Origin: Oscillospiraceae bacterium
GTDB lineage: Bacteria; Bacillota; Clostridia; Oscillospirales; Oscillospiraceae
Assembly (NCBI GenBank): GCA_902791215.1
Contig: CADAUZ010000028.1
Location: 1 to 64,000, forward strand
DNA length: 64,000 nucleotides
Reading direction: 5' to 3'
Part shown: positions 41,716 to 49,834 of the stretch, piece by piece
How positions within the stretch are numbered: position 1 is the first letter of the stretch
How the letters are laid out: each line of letters opens with the position of its first letter
Position numbers and translations under genes: made by a program
The notes under the pieces: generated by a model
What the model was told of the DNA's origin: nothing
Databases searched by the model: none
What the model saw: the letters and a program-made list of their open reading frames with translations, nothing else

Positions 41716-42912
41716 ATGGATCAGGAGAACAGAGAAAAGTTTCGGCTGAGCGCGCAGGAGCAGGAGGAGATCGGCGATATCCTCATGTCGGCGCGGGCCG
41801 TTTCGCATCAGATGATCGCCCAGGCGCAGGAGAAGATCGACGCGATGCTCCTCAAGGCGCAGGAGAGGGCCGCGCAGATCGAAGACGAGGCCGACAAAAA
41901 GGCCGCGGCAAAGCTGCGTGAAGCCGAGGAAAAGGTCGCGCAGGCTGCCGGCGAGGCAGAGGAAAAGGTCGCGCAGGCTACCGGCGAGGCAGAGGAAAAG
42001 GCCACCCGGATCGTCCGCGAGGCGAAGGCAGAGGCCGCCCGGATTACCGGCGAAGCCGCGGAAAAGGCGGCTGAGATCGCCCGCGGAGCCGAGGAAAAGC
42101 TGCGCGAGGCCGGGGAGAAGGCCGCAGAGACCCTCCGTGAGGCGAACGAAAAGGCGGATCAGACCACCCGTGAGGCGGAGGCAAAGGCGGATCAGATCAT
42201 ACGCGAGGCCGTAGAGAGAGCCTCGCAGATCGCCGACGACGCCACGGAGCAGGCCGCCGAAACAGCCGGGCAGTTCAGCCTCGGCGCGGACGGCAGCCCC
42301 GATGAGCTGCTGCAGGCGGCCCAGGAAAAGGCGTCCCGCATCGTAGAGGAGGCGGAGGCAGAGGCCTCTTTGATCCACAGCGGCGCCGACAAGCGGGCTG
42401 ACAAGATCATCAGCGACGCTGAGCAGTACGCCGCCGAAATCAAGAGCGACGCCGAGGCAAAGGCCAACTGGATTCTGCACGGCGCCATGGAGGAGAAGGG
42501 GCTTACGGAGCTTCCCGCGTTTCCCGAGATGCCTCAAAAGCAGGCGGGCAAGGAGCCCGCGCAGGGCGGGGAGGCTTCCGCCGCCGAGCCCGAAGCCGCC
42601 GCAAACGAAGCGCCCGACGAGGCCCCGGCCGCGCAGGAGAGCACGTCTGCCGCCATGTCGGACGAGATGCAGGAATACGTCGTGCGCTGTGTGGGCGACT
42701 GCTTTGCCAAGCTCCGCCAGCGTCAGGAGGAATCCAACGAATTCCTCAACGAGCAGTGGCGCAACTTCCTCAGCGGCCTGGCCCTGCCTGAGCTGCCGAA
42801 CCCCTCTCGCAAGAAGGAGACCGTGGGTCAGGAGATCAGCCGCAAGGAGATCCAGGACCGCGTCAGCGCCATCGCCAGGGAGCTCATGGATATCATCGGC
42901 GAAGGAACTTGA
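41716..42912 (+). CDS. Ala/Glu-rich coiled-coil repeat protein
   Basis: A 398-residue protein, soluble and very rich in Ala, Glu and Lys. Residues about 40-180 consist of roughly 11-residue repeats on the pattern EAEEKAxQIxx (for example AEEKVAQAAGE, AEEKVAQATGE, AEEKATRIVRE), forming a long coiled coil. Residues about 195-250 continue with DivIVA-like helices, followed by an acidic linker (about 265-315) and a C-terminal helical domain (YVVRCVGDCFAKLRQRQEES). The GGGGGGG stretch precedes the ATG. A scaffold or cell-pole role is possible. No family assigned. Confidence 0.75.
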   Translation: MDQENREKFRLSAQEQEEIGDILMSARAVSHQMIAQAQEKIDAMLLKAQERAAQIEDEADKKAAAKLREAEEKVAQAAGEAEEKVAQATGEAEEKATRIVREAKAEAARITGEAAEKAAEIARGAEEKLREAGEKAAETLREANEKADQTTREAEAKADQIIREAVERASQIADDATEQAAETAGQFSLGADGSPDELLQAAQEKASRIVEEAEAEASLIHSGADKRADKIISDAEQYAAEIKSDAEAKANWILHGAMEEKGLTELPAFPEMPQKQAGKEPAQGGEASAAEPEAAANEAPDEAPAAQESTSAAMSDEMQEYVVRCVGDCFAKLRQRQEESNEFLNEQWRNFLSGLALPELPNPSRKKETVGQEISRKEIQDRVSAIARELMDIIGEGT

Positions 42913-42936
42913 CAAAGCATAAAATTCTGCTATACT
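42909..42936 (+). promoter_or_regulatory. Promoter of metK
   Basis: TTGACA (42,909-42,914) and TATACT (42,931-42,936) with a 16-bp spacer. The -35 box overlaps the stop codon of the upstream gene. Confidence 0.8.
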
Positions 42937-42954
42937 GTGAAACACAATTGAACA

Positions 42955-43050
42955 CCTTATCAAGAGTGGTGGAGGGAACGGCCCTGTGAAGCCCGGCAAC
43001 CTGCGAACGCAAGGTGCCAAATCCGGCGGTGAGACGAAAGATGAGGCTTG
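42955..43050 (+). ncRNA. SAM-I (S-box) riboswitch
   Basis: Core sequences are in order: CTTATCAAGAGTGGTGGAGG, GAACGGCCCTGTGAAGCCCG, GGCAACC, GGTGCCAAATCC and GATGAG closing P1. The aptamer is followed by an intrinsic terminator. High S-adenosylmethionine should favour termination and lower metK expression. Confidence 0.95.
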
Positions 43051-43065
43051 AAAAAAGACTTGCGA

Positions 43066-43092
43066 CGCACCCCGGAACCGGGGTGCGTTTTT
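43066..43092 (+). terminator. Riboswitch-controlled terminator
   Basis: CGCACCCCGG (43,066-43,075) pairs with CCGGGGTGCG (43,078-43,087), then TTTTTC. It is the expression platform of the SAM-I riboswitch. Confidence 0.88.
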
Positions 43093-43137
43093 CGGTTCAA
43101 TTTGAAAGATAATACATGCGAAGGAGATATAGAGAAT

Positions 43138-44319
43138 ATGAGCCATTATCTGTTTACATCCGAGTCCGTAACTGAGGGGCATCCCGACAAGATCTGTGAC
43201 CAGATCTCCGATGCGGTGCTGGACGCGATCCTCGAAAAGGACCCCATGGGCCGCGTGGCCTGCGAGACCACCGTCTCCACCGGCCTTGTGCACATCATGG
43301 GCGAGATCAGCACCGACTGCTATGTGGACATCGGCAAAATCGCCCGCGGCGTCATCCGCGACATCGGCTACGACCGGGCCAAGTACGGCTTTGACGCCCA
43401 CACCTGCGGCGTTATCCTGAACATCGACGAGCAGTCCGGCGACATCGCCATGGGCGTGGACAAGGCGCTGGAGAACAAGAGCGGCGAGGTGGACGAGCTG
43501 CAAAACGGCGCGGGCGACCAGGGCATGATGTTCGGCTACGCCTGCGACGAGACCCCGGAGCTCATGCCGCTGCCCATCTCGCTCGCCCAGAAGCTTGCAA
43601 AGAAGCTCACCGACGTGCGCAAGAGCGGCGAACTTGACTATCTGCGCCCCGACGGCAAGACTCAGGTCACCGTGGAATACGACGAGGACCGCCGCCCTGT
43701 GCGTGTGGACACCATCGTCATCTCCACCCAGCACGCCCCGGAGGTGGAGCTTTCACAGATCCGCGCGGACATGATCGAAAAGGTCATCAAAACCACCGTC
43801 CCGGCGGCGCTTCTCGACGCGAACACCCGGTATTTCATCAACCCCACCGGCCGCTTTGTCATCGGCGGGCCGCAGGGCGACTCGGGCCTGACCGGCCGCA
43901 AGATCATCGTCGACACCTACGGCGGCAGCGCCCCCCACGGCGGCGGCGCCTTCTCCGGCAAGGACCCGACGAAGGTGGACCGCTCGGCAGCCTACGCCGC
44001 CCGCTGGGTGGCCAAGAACGTGGTGGCCGCCGGTCTTGCCCGCCGCTGCCAGGTGCAGCTTGCCTACGCCATCGGCGTTGCCTCCCCGGTGAGCGTACTG
44101 GTGGAGACCTTCGGCACCGGCACGGTTTCGGACGCGGTGCTCGGTGAGGCGGTGCAGAAGGTCTTCGACCTGCGCCCGAGCGCCATCATCCGCGACCTCG
44201 ACCTGAGAAAGCCCATATACCGCCAGCTTGCGGCCTACGGCCACATGGGCCGTGAGGACCTGGGCGTAAAGTGGGAGCAGGCCGACCGTGTCGAAGCCCT
44301 CAAGGCTGCGTTGAAATAA
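43138..44319 (+). CDS. metK: S-adenosylmethionine synthetase
   Basis: A 393-residue MetK that makes SAM from ATP and methionine. Motifs: [38 protein letters not shown], the P-loop-like [19 protein letters not shown] and [20 protein letters not shown]. The ATG at 43,138 is chosen because the frame upstream lies in the riboswitch; AAGGAGAT precedes it. Its product is the ligand of its own leader. Confidence 0.97.
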   Translation: MSHYLFTSESVTEGHPDKICDQISDAVLDAILEKDPMGRVACETTVSTGLVHIMGEISTDCYVDIGKIARGVIRDIGYDRAKYGFDAHTCGVILNIDEQSGDIAMGVDKALENKSGEVDELQNGAGDQGMMFGYACDETPELMPLPISLAQKLAKKLTDVRKSGELDYLRPDGKTQVTVEYDEDRRPVRVDTIVISTQHAPEVELSQIRADMIEKVIKTTVPAALLDANTRYFINPTGRFVIGGPQGDSGLTGRKIIVDTYGGSAPHGGGAFSGKDPTKVDRSAAYAARWVAKNVVAAGLARRCQVQLAYAIGVASPVSVLVETFGTGTVSDAVLGEAVQKVFDLRPSAIIRDLDLRKPIYRQLAAYGHMGREDLGVKWEQADRVEALKAALK

Positions 44320-44395
44320 TATCCCCCCACGGGGGTTACGAAAGCGAAAACGGTGTGGTATACTGTCAGGTACTACGCAAAAGGAAGCACGCACC

Positions 44396-44779
44396 ATGGA
44401 AAACGAACAGCAACTCTATTATCACGACCATGGCGACGGCCATGTCCACGCCCACGAGCTGGAGCCGGAGCATGCCCACAGCCACGAGCACACCCACTCC
44501 CACGAGGGGGCGCATACCCACCACCACGACCACACCCAAACCAAGGCGGTGGTCAACCGCCTGGCCCGCGCCATCGGGCATCTGGAGTCCGTCAAGCGCA
44601 TGGTGGAGGACGGGCGCGACTGTACCGAGGTGCTGGTGCAGCTGGCGGCGGTGCGCTCGGCGCTCAACAGCACGGCAAAGATCATCCTCAAGGATCACAT
44701 CGAGCACTGCATCGCCGGTGTAGACAGCGGCGACCACGCGCTGGAGGAGCTCAACGAGGCCATTGACAAGTTCATATAA
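44396..44779 (+). CDS. CsoR/RcnR-family metal-sensing repressor with His-rich N-terminus
   Basis: A 127-residue protein. The C-terminal ~80 residues are the all-helical CsoR (DUF156) domain. Its Cys76, His101 and Cys105 keep the Cys-X24-His-X3-Cys spacing of copper-sensing CsoR. The N-terminal 46 residues contain 16 histidines in HxH and HHH runs, probably a metal store or second sensor site. Family members release DNA when metal binds. No transporter gene adjoins it; it lies 76 bp after metK. AAAGGAAG precedes the ATG. Confidence 0.88.
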   Translation: MENEQQLYYHDHGDGHVHAHELEPEHAHSHEHTHSHEGAHTHHHDHTQTKAVVNRLARAIGHLESVKRMVEDGRDCTEVLVQLAAVRSALNSTAKIILKDHIEHCIAGVDSGDHALEELNEAIDKFI

Positions 44780-44788
44780 CGACAAACG

Positions 44789-44830
44789 ACCCGCCTGACG
44801 TGTAAAACGCAGGCGGGTTGCTTTATGCTT
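44789..44830 (+). terminator. Terminator after the CsoR-like gene
   Basis: ACCCGCCTG (44,789-44,797) pairs with CAGGCGGGT (44,810-44,818), followed by T-rich sequence. Confidence 0.7.
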
Positions 44831-44876
44831 TTACTGTTACTGCTCAGAAGACATTCCCTGCGGTTTGCGCCCCCCA

Positions 44877-44910
44877 TTCTTTTCTTTTCGTCTTGCCGAA
44901 AAGAAAAGAA
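44877..44910. repeat. 14-bp perfect inverted repeat in intergenic region
   Basis: TTCTTTTCTTTTCG (44,877-44,890) and CGAAAAGAAAAGAA (44,897-44,910), loop TCTTGC. Downstream at about 45,038-45,062 lies GTCATTCTGAGCGAAGCGAA, a sequence found between genes in many bacteria. No gene is seen between 44,831 and 45,103. Confidence 0.55.
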
Positions 44911-45103
44911 CGCGCCGCGCCCGGTGTAAGAAAAGAAAAGGGCGCTATCAGGTGGTATACGGTCCTGAGCCTCGCCGACCGCGAAGGGCTTCGCTTACGC
45001 TCGCGCCGCTGCCTGGTAGTGAAGTGGTAACAGCTTGTCATTCTGAGCGAAGCGAAGAATCTTTTACTCACTCGTAAGTCAAGATAAAAGAATGCTTTCT
45101 GTA

Positions 45104-45733
45104 TTAAATCCCTTTCCTGTACAGCAGGTACGAGTACACCATCGGGACCAGCACCATCACCACAAGCGGGATCACGAAGGCCGGGACACTCCAGCCGATG
45201 AAGCTCATGACAATGAAGAACACGCCGCCCAGTACCCACAGAAAGCCCGCAAGGCGGTGTGTGCGGTTCCAGTTTTCTTCGCTCGCCAGGGTCCAGGGCA
45301 GCTTGATGCCCATGGTGTAGCTCTGCTTGGTCTTGGGCAGATAATTGCCGATGAGGATGAACAGCACCCCCATGAACACCGGCAGCACCCGCTCGATGCG
45401 CACATCATAGCCCAGCGCCCGTCCCAGCGTAAGCCCCGAGCAGATCAGGGACAGCACCGGGATCGTCCAGATCGTGATGTTGACAAGAGCGCCGCTCATG
45501 TTCTCGTGTTTTGGGTCGGCCCTCAGCATGAACGGCAGCAGCAGATTCACCGCCAGCAGGATCGCGGGCAGGCCGAAGACCGCGAAGGCGCGGCTCGACC
45601 AGCCGTCGGGGTTGCCGTTGAGGTCAAAGTGCGTCGCGATCGTCTCGGGCAGTCGCTTGTAGACCAGTGCCCCGACGATGATCGGCAGCAGGCAGATCAG
45701 CGACGTGATAACGAGCGTTTTCTTATTCTTCAT
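45104..45733 (-). CDS. sdpI: SdpI-family membrane protein
   Basis: A 209-residue protein with about six membrane helices. The N-terminal DUF1648 motif is TIATHFDLNGNPDGWSSRAF. A later GIKLPWTLASEENWNRTHRL is typical of SdpI. In Bacillus, SdpI gives immunity to the SdpC toxin and holds SdpR at the membrane. It overlaps the upstream sdpR-like gene by 11 bp. No sdpC gene is seen here. Confidence 0.87.
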   Translation of the reverse strand: MKNKKTLVITSLICLLPIIVGALVYKRLPETIATHFDLNGNPDGWSSRAFAVFGLPAILLAVNLLLPFMLRADPKHENMSGALVNITIWTIPVLSLICSGLTLGRALGYDVRIERVLPVFMGVLFILIGNYLPKTKQSYTMGIKLPWTLASEENWNRTHRLAGFLWVLGGVFFIVMSFIGWSVPAFVIPLVVMVLVPMVYSYLLYRKGI

Positions 45734-46001
45734 GCTCCTCCACTCCTTTCAGGCTTTGCAGCCAGAGCAGCACTTCCTCCAAAACGGAGGCGTTCAGACT
45801 GTAATAAATAAAGTTCTTCTCCCGGCTCTCGAACACGAGGCCGGCTTTTTTGAGCTGTGACAGATGGTAGGAAACCGTCGCACCCGTCATGTCGAAGCGC
45901 CCCGCGATGTCCCCGGCGGTCATGCGCCCGGACTTGAGCATATTCAGGATCTCCCGCCGCGCGGGATCGGACAGCGCCTTCATGGTCTCACTGAAGCCCA
46001 C
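45723..46001 (-). CDS. sdpR: ArsR-family repressor (SdpR-like)
   Basis: A 92-residue winged-helix protein: ALSDPARREILNMLKSGRMT, AGDIAGRFDMTGATVSYHLS, QLKKAGLVFESREKNFIYYS. It has no metal-binding Cys, as in SdpR. It is first in a two-gene operon whose promoter is bracketed by two identical dyads, so it probably represses itself until SdpI sequesters it. Confidence 0.88.
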   Translation of the reverse strand: MGFSETMKALSDPARREILNMLKSGRMTAGDIAGRFDMTGATVSYHLSQLKKAGLVFESREKNFIYYSLNASVLEEVLLWLQSLKGVEEHEE

Positions 46002-46017
46002 GGCTCCTCACCTCTAT

Positions 46018-46093
46018 ATTTAGATTTTTTTCTAAATAGATAGTAGCACAGCACGCATGGCTTGTCAACAGGTATTTAGAAATTTTTCTAAAT
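46018..46093 (-). promoter_or_regulatory. sdpRI promoter bracketed by two operators
   Basis: Operators ATTTAGA-N6-TCTAAAT occur at 46,018-46,037 and 46,074-46,093, 56 bp apart. Between them the minus strand carries TTGACA (46,068-46,063) and TACTAT (46,045-46,040) with a 17-bp spacer. Binding at both would block the promoter. Confidence 0.8.
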
Positions 46094-46201
46094 ATCCGAA
46101 TCAGCTTTTCTCCGCCCCGGGTGCAAGAACAGGCTGTTGAAAAAGCGGCCGCGATATGGTAAGGTAAGGACAACAGATCATTCTGAGGAAGTGAGTCCTT
46201 C

Positions 46202-46888
46202 ATGACCAGACGCCTGTGCCTTGTCTTTTCGGTGCTGCTGCTTGTCCTGCTGCTGGCAGGCTGCGCACGCGCGAAAGCGCCGGAGCCCATGCCGGTCCCC
46301 ATGCCCGATCTGACCGCGGAGCCCACGCCCGAACCCACGCCTGAGCCGACGCCCGAACCCACGCCGGACACCGACGACGTGGACAAAATCGGTGCACTCA
46401 TCGACGGCGGCAGCTATTACGAGGCCTTCCGGGCGCTTGTGAAACTGGAGGAGGAATATCGCGACAACGAATCTGCGCTCAAGCTCTGTGAGGCGCAGTT
46501 TGACCGGCTCGATCAGCTTCTCAGGGAGCAGGAGCCGGAGACCGGGACCGAGCTCTCCCGCACGTTCACGGTGCAGGGCGGGGGCGTGCTGGAGATCGAC
46601 GCCTTCAGCGGCCCGGTGCTGGTGCGGGTGACGGACGAGTATGCCGCCCTCGAGGGCAATCCTGATCCCCCGTCGGTCACCTTTTACGTGCGCCAGGGCG
46701 AGACGGGCCGGACCAATCTGCCCGCCGGGACCTACCGGGTAGCCTACCAGGTGGGCTACCGCTGGTTCGGGGACGAGACCGGCTTCGGCGAATACTGCAC
46801 GGTCGGGGAGCTTCCCGATCCGCTCGTCATCGACTTTTACATGCAGGGCCAGTGGGCAAGCTACAGCAATATCAAGATCACGCTCTGA
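46202..46888 (+). CDS. Lipoprotein of unknown function
   Basis: A 228-residue protein. It has a signal peptide with lipobox LLLAGC, then a PEPTPEPTPEPTP linker (about 40-60) and a C-terminal domain with FTVQGGGVLEIDAFSGPVLV and NLPAGTYRVAYQVGYRWFGD, resembling a beta-sandwich. Residues about 62-100 may be a degenerate TPR. It is anchored to the outer face of the membrane. GAGGAAGTGAG precedes the ATG. The function is unknown. Confidence 0.75.
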   Translation: MTRRLCLVFSVLLLVLLLAGCARAKAPEPMPVPMPDLTAEPTPEPTPEPTPEPTPDTDDVDKIGALIDGGSYYEAFRALVKLEEEYRDNESALKLCEAQFDRLDQLLREQEPETGTELSRTFTVQGGGVLEIDAFSGPVLVRVTDEYAALEGNPDPPSVTFYVRQGETGRTNLPAGTYRVAYQVGYRWFGDETGFGEYCTVGELPDPLVIDFYMQGQWASYSNIKITL

Positions 46889-46930
46889 GCGCCGCTGTCC
46901 GAACGTTTAAAAATCCTTGTTCCTTTGTTC

Positions 46931-46959
46931 ATGACAGGGACACAAATTTCACGTATAGT
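46931..46959 (+). promoter_or_regulatory. Promoter of the HtrA-like protease gene
   Basis: ATGACA (46,931-46,936) and TATAGT (46,954-46,959) with a 17-bp spacer. Confidence 0.55.
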
Positions 46960-47013
46960 AAGCAGCGTAAACCGAAAGCAGATCAATCCAGATTCAAGAA
47001 GGTTTTGAGAGCA

Positions 47014-48399
47014 ATGTTCGATCCGGAAGACGAATTCAGAACGGTGAACGATAACCCGCAGGGCACGGATACCGACCGGGTCAACGGCGAATACCACTAT
47101 AAAAGCGCGTATACCGACCGCATCTACTCCGACGCGCACTATGTCCGCGCCGATGAGAGCACCACGCCCCCGCGCTATTACACCCCGCCCGAGCGCCCCG
47201 TGCGCCAGAGCCGGACGGAAAAGAGCAGGAAGGGCGTAAGCCCCGGCGCACTGATCGCCTGCTGCCTTATCTGCGCCATTCTCGGCGGTCTGGGCGGCGC
47301 GGCCCTTGTGGGGCGCAGCATGGAGGGAAGACTCAGCGCCCTCTCCCAGAGCGTGGAGGAACTCGGCGAAAGCGTCCGCCAGCCCACAGTCATCAAGCAG
47401 AGCACCGGCGGCAGCGCCGGCAGTGTCTCTGCGACCGGGACCGCCTACAACGGCGCCATGAGCGCGGGCGACCTCTACGACATGGCCTGCGAGCAGGTGG
47501 TCGGCGTCACGACCGAAGTCACCTATATGAACTACTTCGGCATGCGCACTTCCGCCGCCGTCAGCGGCTCGGGCTTTATCATCACAGACGACGGCTATAT
47601 TCTCACCAACTTCCACGTCATTGAGGATGCCTACAAGGCGGGACTCGATGTGAACGTGATGACACACGACGGCACCCGCTACCCGGCCCAGATCGTGGGC
47701 GTGGAGGCGGACAACGATGTGGCCGTGCTCAAGATCGACGCTAACGGCCTCAACGCCGCCACCCTCGGTAACAGCGACAGCCTGCGCGTGGGCGATACGA
47801 TCTACGCCGTGGGCAACCCCCTCGGCGAGCTGGAGTTTTCCATGACCACCGGGCACGTCAGCGCCAAGGACCGCAGCATCTCCACCGACTCCAAGGGCAC
47901 CGAGATCACTATGTTCCAGATCGACGCCGCCGTCAACTCCGGCAACTCCGGCGGCCCTGTGTACAACGCCCGGGGCGAGGTGGTCGGCATCGTGACCGCA
48001 AAATATAAAAGCTCCGGCGTGGAGGGCATCGGCTTTGCCATCCCCATCAGCGACGCCGTCAGCATCGCCCAGGACCTGCTGACCACCGGCTATGTCACCG
48101 GCAAGGCGCATCTGGGTGTGTCGGTCAACTCCAAGTATAACGAGATGTACGCCCAGTACTACGGCTGGCCCGTGGGCGCGTACATCGACAGCGTGGACGC
48201 CGGCAGCAGCGCCGAGCTTGCGGGCATTCAGGCGGGCGACATCATCACTGCCATCGGCGATGAGCCGGTCCGCAGCTATGACGATCTGCGCATCGCCATC
48301 AAGCACCACGCCGCAGGCGAGACGACGGATATCGCGCTCTACCGCGCTGATGAAAACCGCGTCGTGACCGTCACCTTTGACGAGGAACGGCCCGCCTGA
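47014..48399 (+). CDS. HtrA/DegP-like serine protease
   Basis: A 461-residue membrane-anchored trypsin-like protease. A polar cytoplasmic N-terminus (about 1-75) is followed by one membrane helix (GALIACCLICAILGGLGGAA). The protease domain has ILTNFHVIED (His), ADNDVAVLKI (Asp) and AAVNSGNSGGPVYNARGEVV (Ser). One PDZ domain (about 365-455) ends the protein. It degrades damaged exported proteins. The ATG at 47,014 is chosen since the longer frame runs into the upstream lipoprotein gene and promoter. Confidence 0.93.
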   Translation: MFDPEDEFRTVNDNPQGTDTDRVNGEYHYKSAYTDRIYSDAHYVRADESTTPPRYYTPPERPVRQSRTEKSRKGVSPGALIACCLICAILGGLGGAALVGRSMEGRLSALSQSVEELGESVRQPTVIKQSTGGSAGSVSATGTAYNGAMSAGDLYDMACEQVVGVTTEVTYMNYFGMRTSAAVSGSGFIITDDGYILTNFHVIEDAYKAGLDVNVMTHDGTRYPAQIVGVEADNDVAVLKIDANGLNAATLGNSDSLRVGDTIYAVGNPLGELEFSMTTGHVSAKDRSISTDSKGTEITMFQIDAAVNSGNSGGPVYNARGEVVGIVTAKYKSSGVEGIGFAIPISDAVSIAQDLLTTGYVTGKAHLGVSVNSKYNEMYAQYYGWPVGAYIDSVDAGSSAELAGIQAGDIITAIGDEPVRSYDDLRIAIKHHAAGETTDIALYRADENRVVTVTFDEERPA

Positions 48400-48459
48400 T
48401 GATTCATTTGCTACCTCTCTTTCTCCTATAAATCCTCTCTTTTCTCCCAAAACGAAGGC

Positions 48460-48490
48460 CCGTGCGGTTCGCCGCACGGGTCTTTGTTTT
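48460..48490 (+). terminator. Terminator of the HtrA-like gene
   Basis: CCCGTGCGG (48,460-48,468) pairs with CCGCACGGG (48,473-48,481), loop TTCG, followed by TCTTTGTTTT. Confidence 0.85.
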
Positions 48491-48494
48491 ATAC

Positions 48495-48740
48495 TATCCC
48501 CGGACAGATACCTGACAGTCCGTGACCGTCTGCACGGCGATCTCGGCGGCGGGCTGCTCATAGGGGCGGCGCGGGGCCTCCATCTGCCTTGCGCACTCCG
48601 CGCGAAGCTCCACGCCCGCGTAGGTGTGGATGCAGTTGTCGATGCAACTGTGGCAAAGCAAAAGCAGAGTGCCTGACCACTCTGCCTGCTTGTTGTTATT
48701 GAGAACATTTTGAAGAAACGTTATCTCTTGCTTGCAGGCT
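48495..48740 (-). other. Stop-free, Cys-rich frame in a 400-bp gap
   Basis: In the gap between the HtrA-like gene and the FliB-like gene, one minus-strand frame is open for 81 codons. It reads LLLLCHSCIDNCIHTY, then ELRAECARQMEAPRRPYEQP, ending TDCQVSVRG. The only standard start giving most of it is TTG at 48,662, without a ribosome-binding site. It may be a small protein or a decayed gene. Nothing else is seen in the gap. Confidence 0.25.
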
Positions 48741-48805
48741 TATCATACTAAAAAGATGTTTCAGAGAACAGTCAAGTTTTGTTACCGAATTGTAAAACTT
48801 CGTAT

Positions 48806-49687
48806 TTAATTTGCAAGCCATGTACAGATCTTCTCCACGTTCTCGTCCGAGTATTCGATCTCGGCGGAGAAAAGGCGCAGGGCATCCGGGCTGTGCGGCT
48901 CCAGAGCGCAGACCAGGCGCGCCGCGTGAAAGCAGAATTGCAGGCGTCTTGCCGCCTCCGTCTCCGATTCTGCCGACGCAAAGTGGCGGTAGACCAAATA
49001 GGCGGCGAGGCGGGCGTAACGCATCCGGCTCAGGCGCGGTTCCAGTTTGAGCGCTGGCTCGAGCTTTTTCAGCAGCGCCGTCCAGGCCTCGTCCATGCGC
49101 TCGAGCGTCAGGAAAAAAGCCGCCGTAGCCTCGCCGTCGAAGGCCGGCAGGCGCTGCCCCAGAAGACCGAGGGCGCTGTCCATGCGCGCGGTGAGGGAGC
49201 GGGTCTCATCGGCCAGGATGGCGAAGATTTTCTCCCGCAGCCTGAGAAGCGGCGCGGGCGTCTCGTCCCCCTCCCCGTCGGACTCGGTTATCAGGCGCAG
49301 CGGCCCTTTGCCTTCCGTCAGCAGGCGCGCGGCCTCCTCGCAGCAGAGGCCCAGGCCCATCTCCGTCCTGCCGGGGTAGTCGTTGAAAAAACGGGGATGC
49401 AGGGCGCAGATGTCGCAGAGGCTGTCTTCTCCGAGCTGAACGATCAGGCGGCACAGGCCGTCCGGGCACAGGAAGGGGCAGCGCTCGTCCGTACCGAGTC
49501 GAAAATGGGGGGACGGCTCAAGGGCGATCTGCCGCCGCAGCTCTTCGCCCAGCTCTCCGGGGATGCTTTGGTAATATTCCAGGCTGTCCTCGTCCACGTC
49601 GATCTCCCAGCCCACGCAGCAGCTGTGACGGCAGGCGGCGGCGAGGCAGTGAAAGTCATCGTAAAAATCAGGCCGCACATACAGCAT
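48806..49687 (-). CDS. FliB/YkgJ-like lysine-N-methylase family protein
   Basis: A 293-residue protein of the FliB (flagellin lysine-N-methylase) family. The N-terminal half has a Cys-rich centre: FHCLAAACRHSCCVGWEIDV, RCPFLCPDGLCRLIVQLGED and SLCDICALHPRFFNDYPGRT, probably binding metal or an iron-sulphur cluster. The C-terminal half is helical. No flagellar gene is nearby, and such genes also occur in non-motile Clostridia, so the substrate is uncertain. The start at 49,687 has GGAGG 8 nt upstream. Confidence 0.82.
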   Translation of the reverse strand: MLYVRPDFYDDFHCLAAACRHSCCVGWEIDVDEDSLEYYQSIPGELGEELRRQIALEPSPHFRLGTDERCPFLCPDGLCRLIVQLGEDSLCDICALHPRFFNDYPGRTEMGLGLCCEEAARLLTEGKGPLRLITESDGEGDETPAPLLRLREKIFAILADETRSLTARMDSALGLLGQRLPAFDGEATAAFFLTLERMDEAWTALLKKLEPALKLEPRLSRMRYARLAAYLVYRHFASAESETEAARRLQFCFHAARLVCALEPHSPDALRLFSAEIEYSDENVEKICTWLAN

Positions 49688-49763
49688 GGCATCGGCCTCC
49701 TTCCCGTTTGGACAAGCATAACACAGCCTCCTCTGCTTTGCAACGCACAACCCGAAATTAGAG

Positions 49764-49793
49764 TTGACAAGACGCCCTTTTTCGCGGTATGCT
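49764..49793 (+). promoter_or_regulatory. Promoter of galactokinase
   Basis: TTGACA (49,764-49,769) and TATGCT (49,788-49,793) with an 18-bp spacer. Confidence 0.65.
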
Positions 49794-49834
49794 CAGAACA
49801 TGAAAGCCCCAGACTATAAAATAAGGAGAACAAC

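Noticed and set aside
41925-42010. Tandem short DNA repeats that might be taken for a CRISPR array
   Set aside because: They encode the EAEEK repeats of an in-frame coiled-coil gene; there are no unique spacers and no cas genes.
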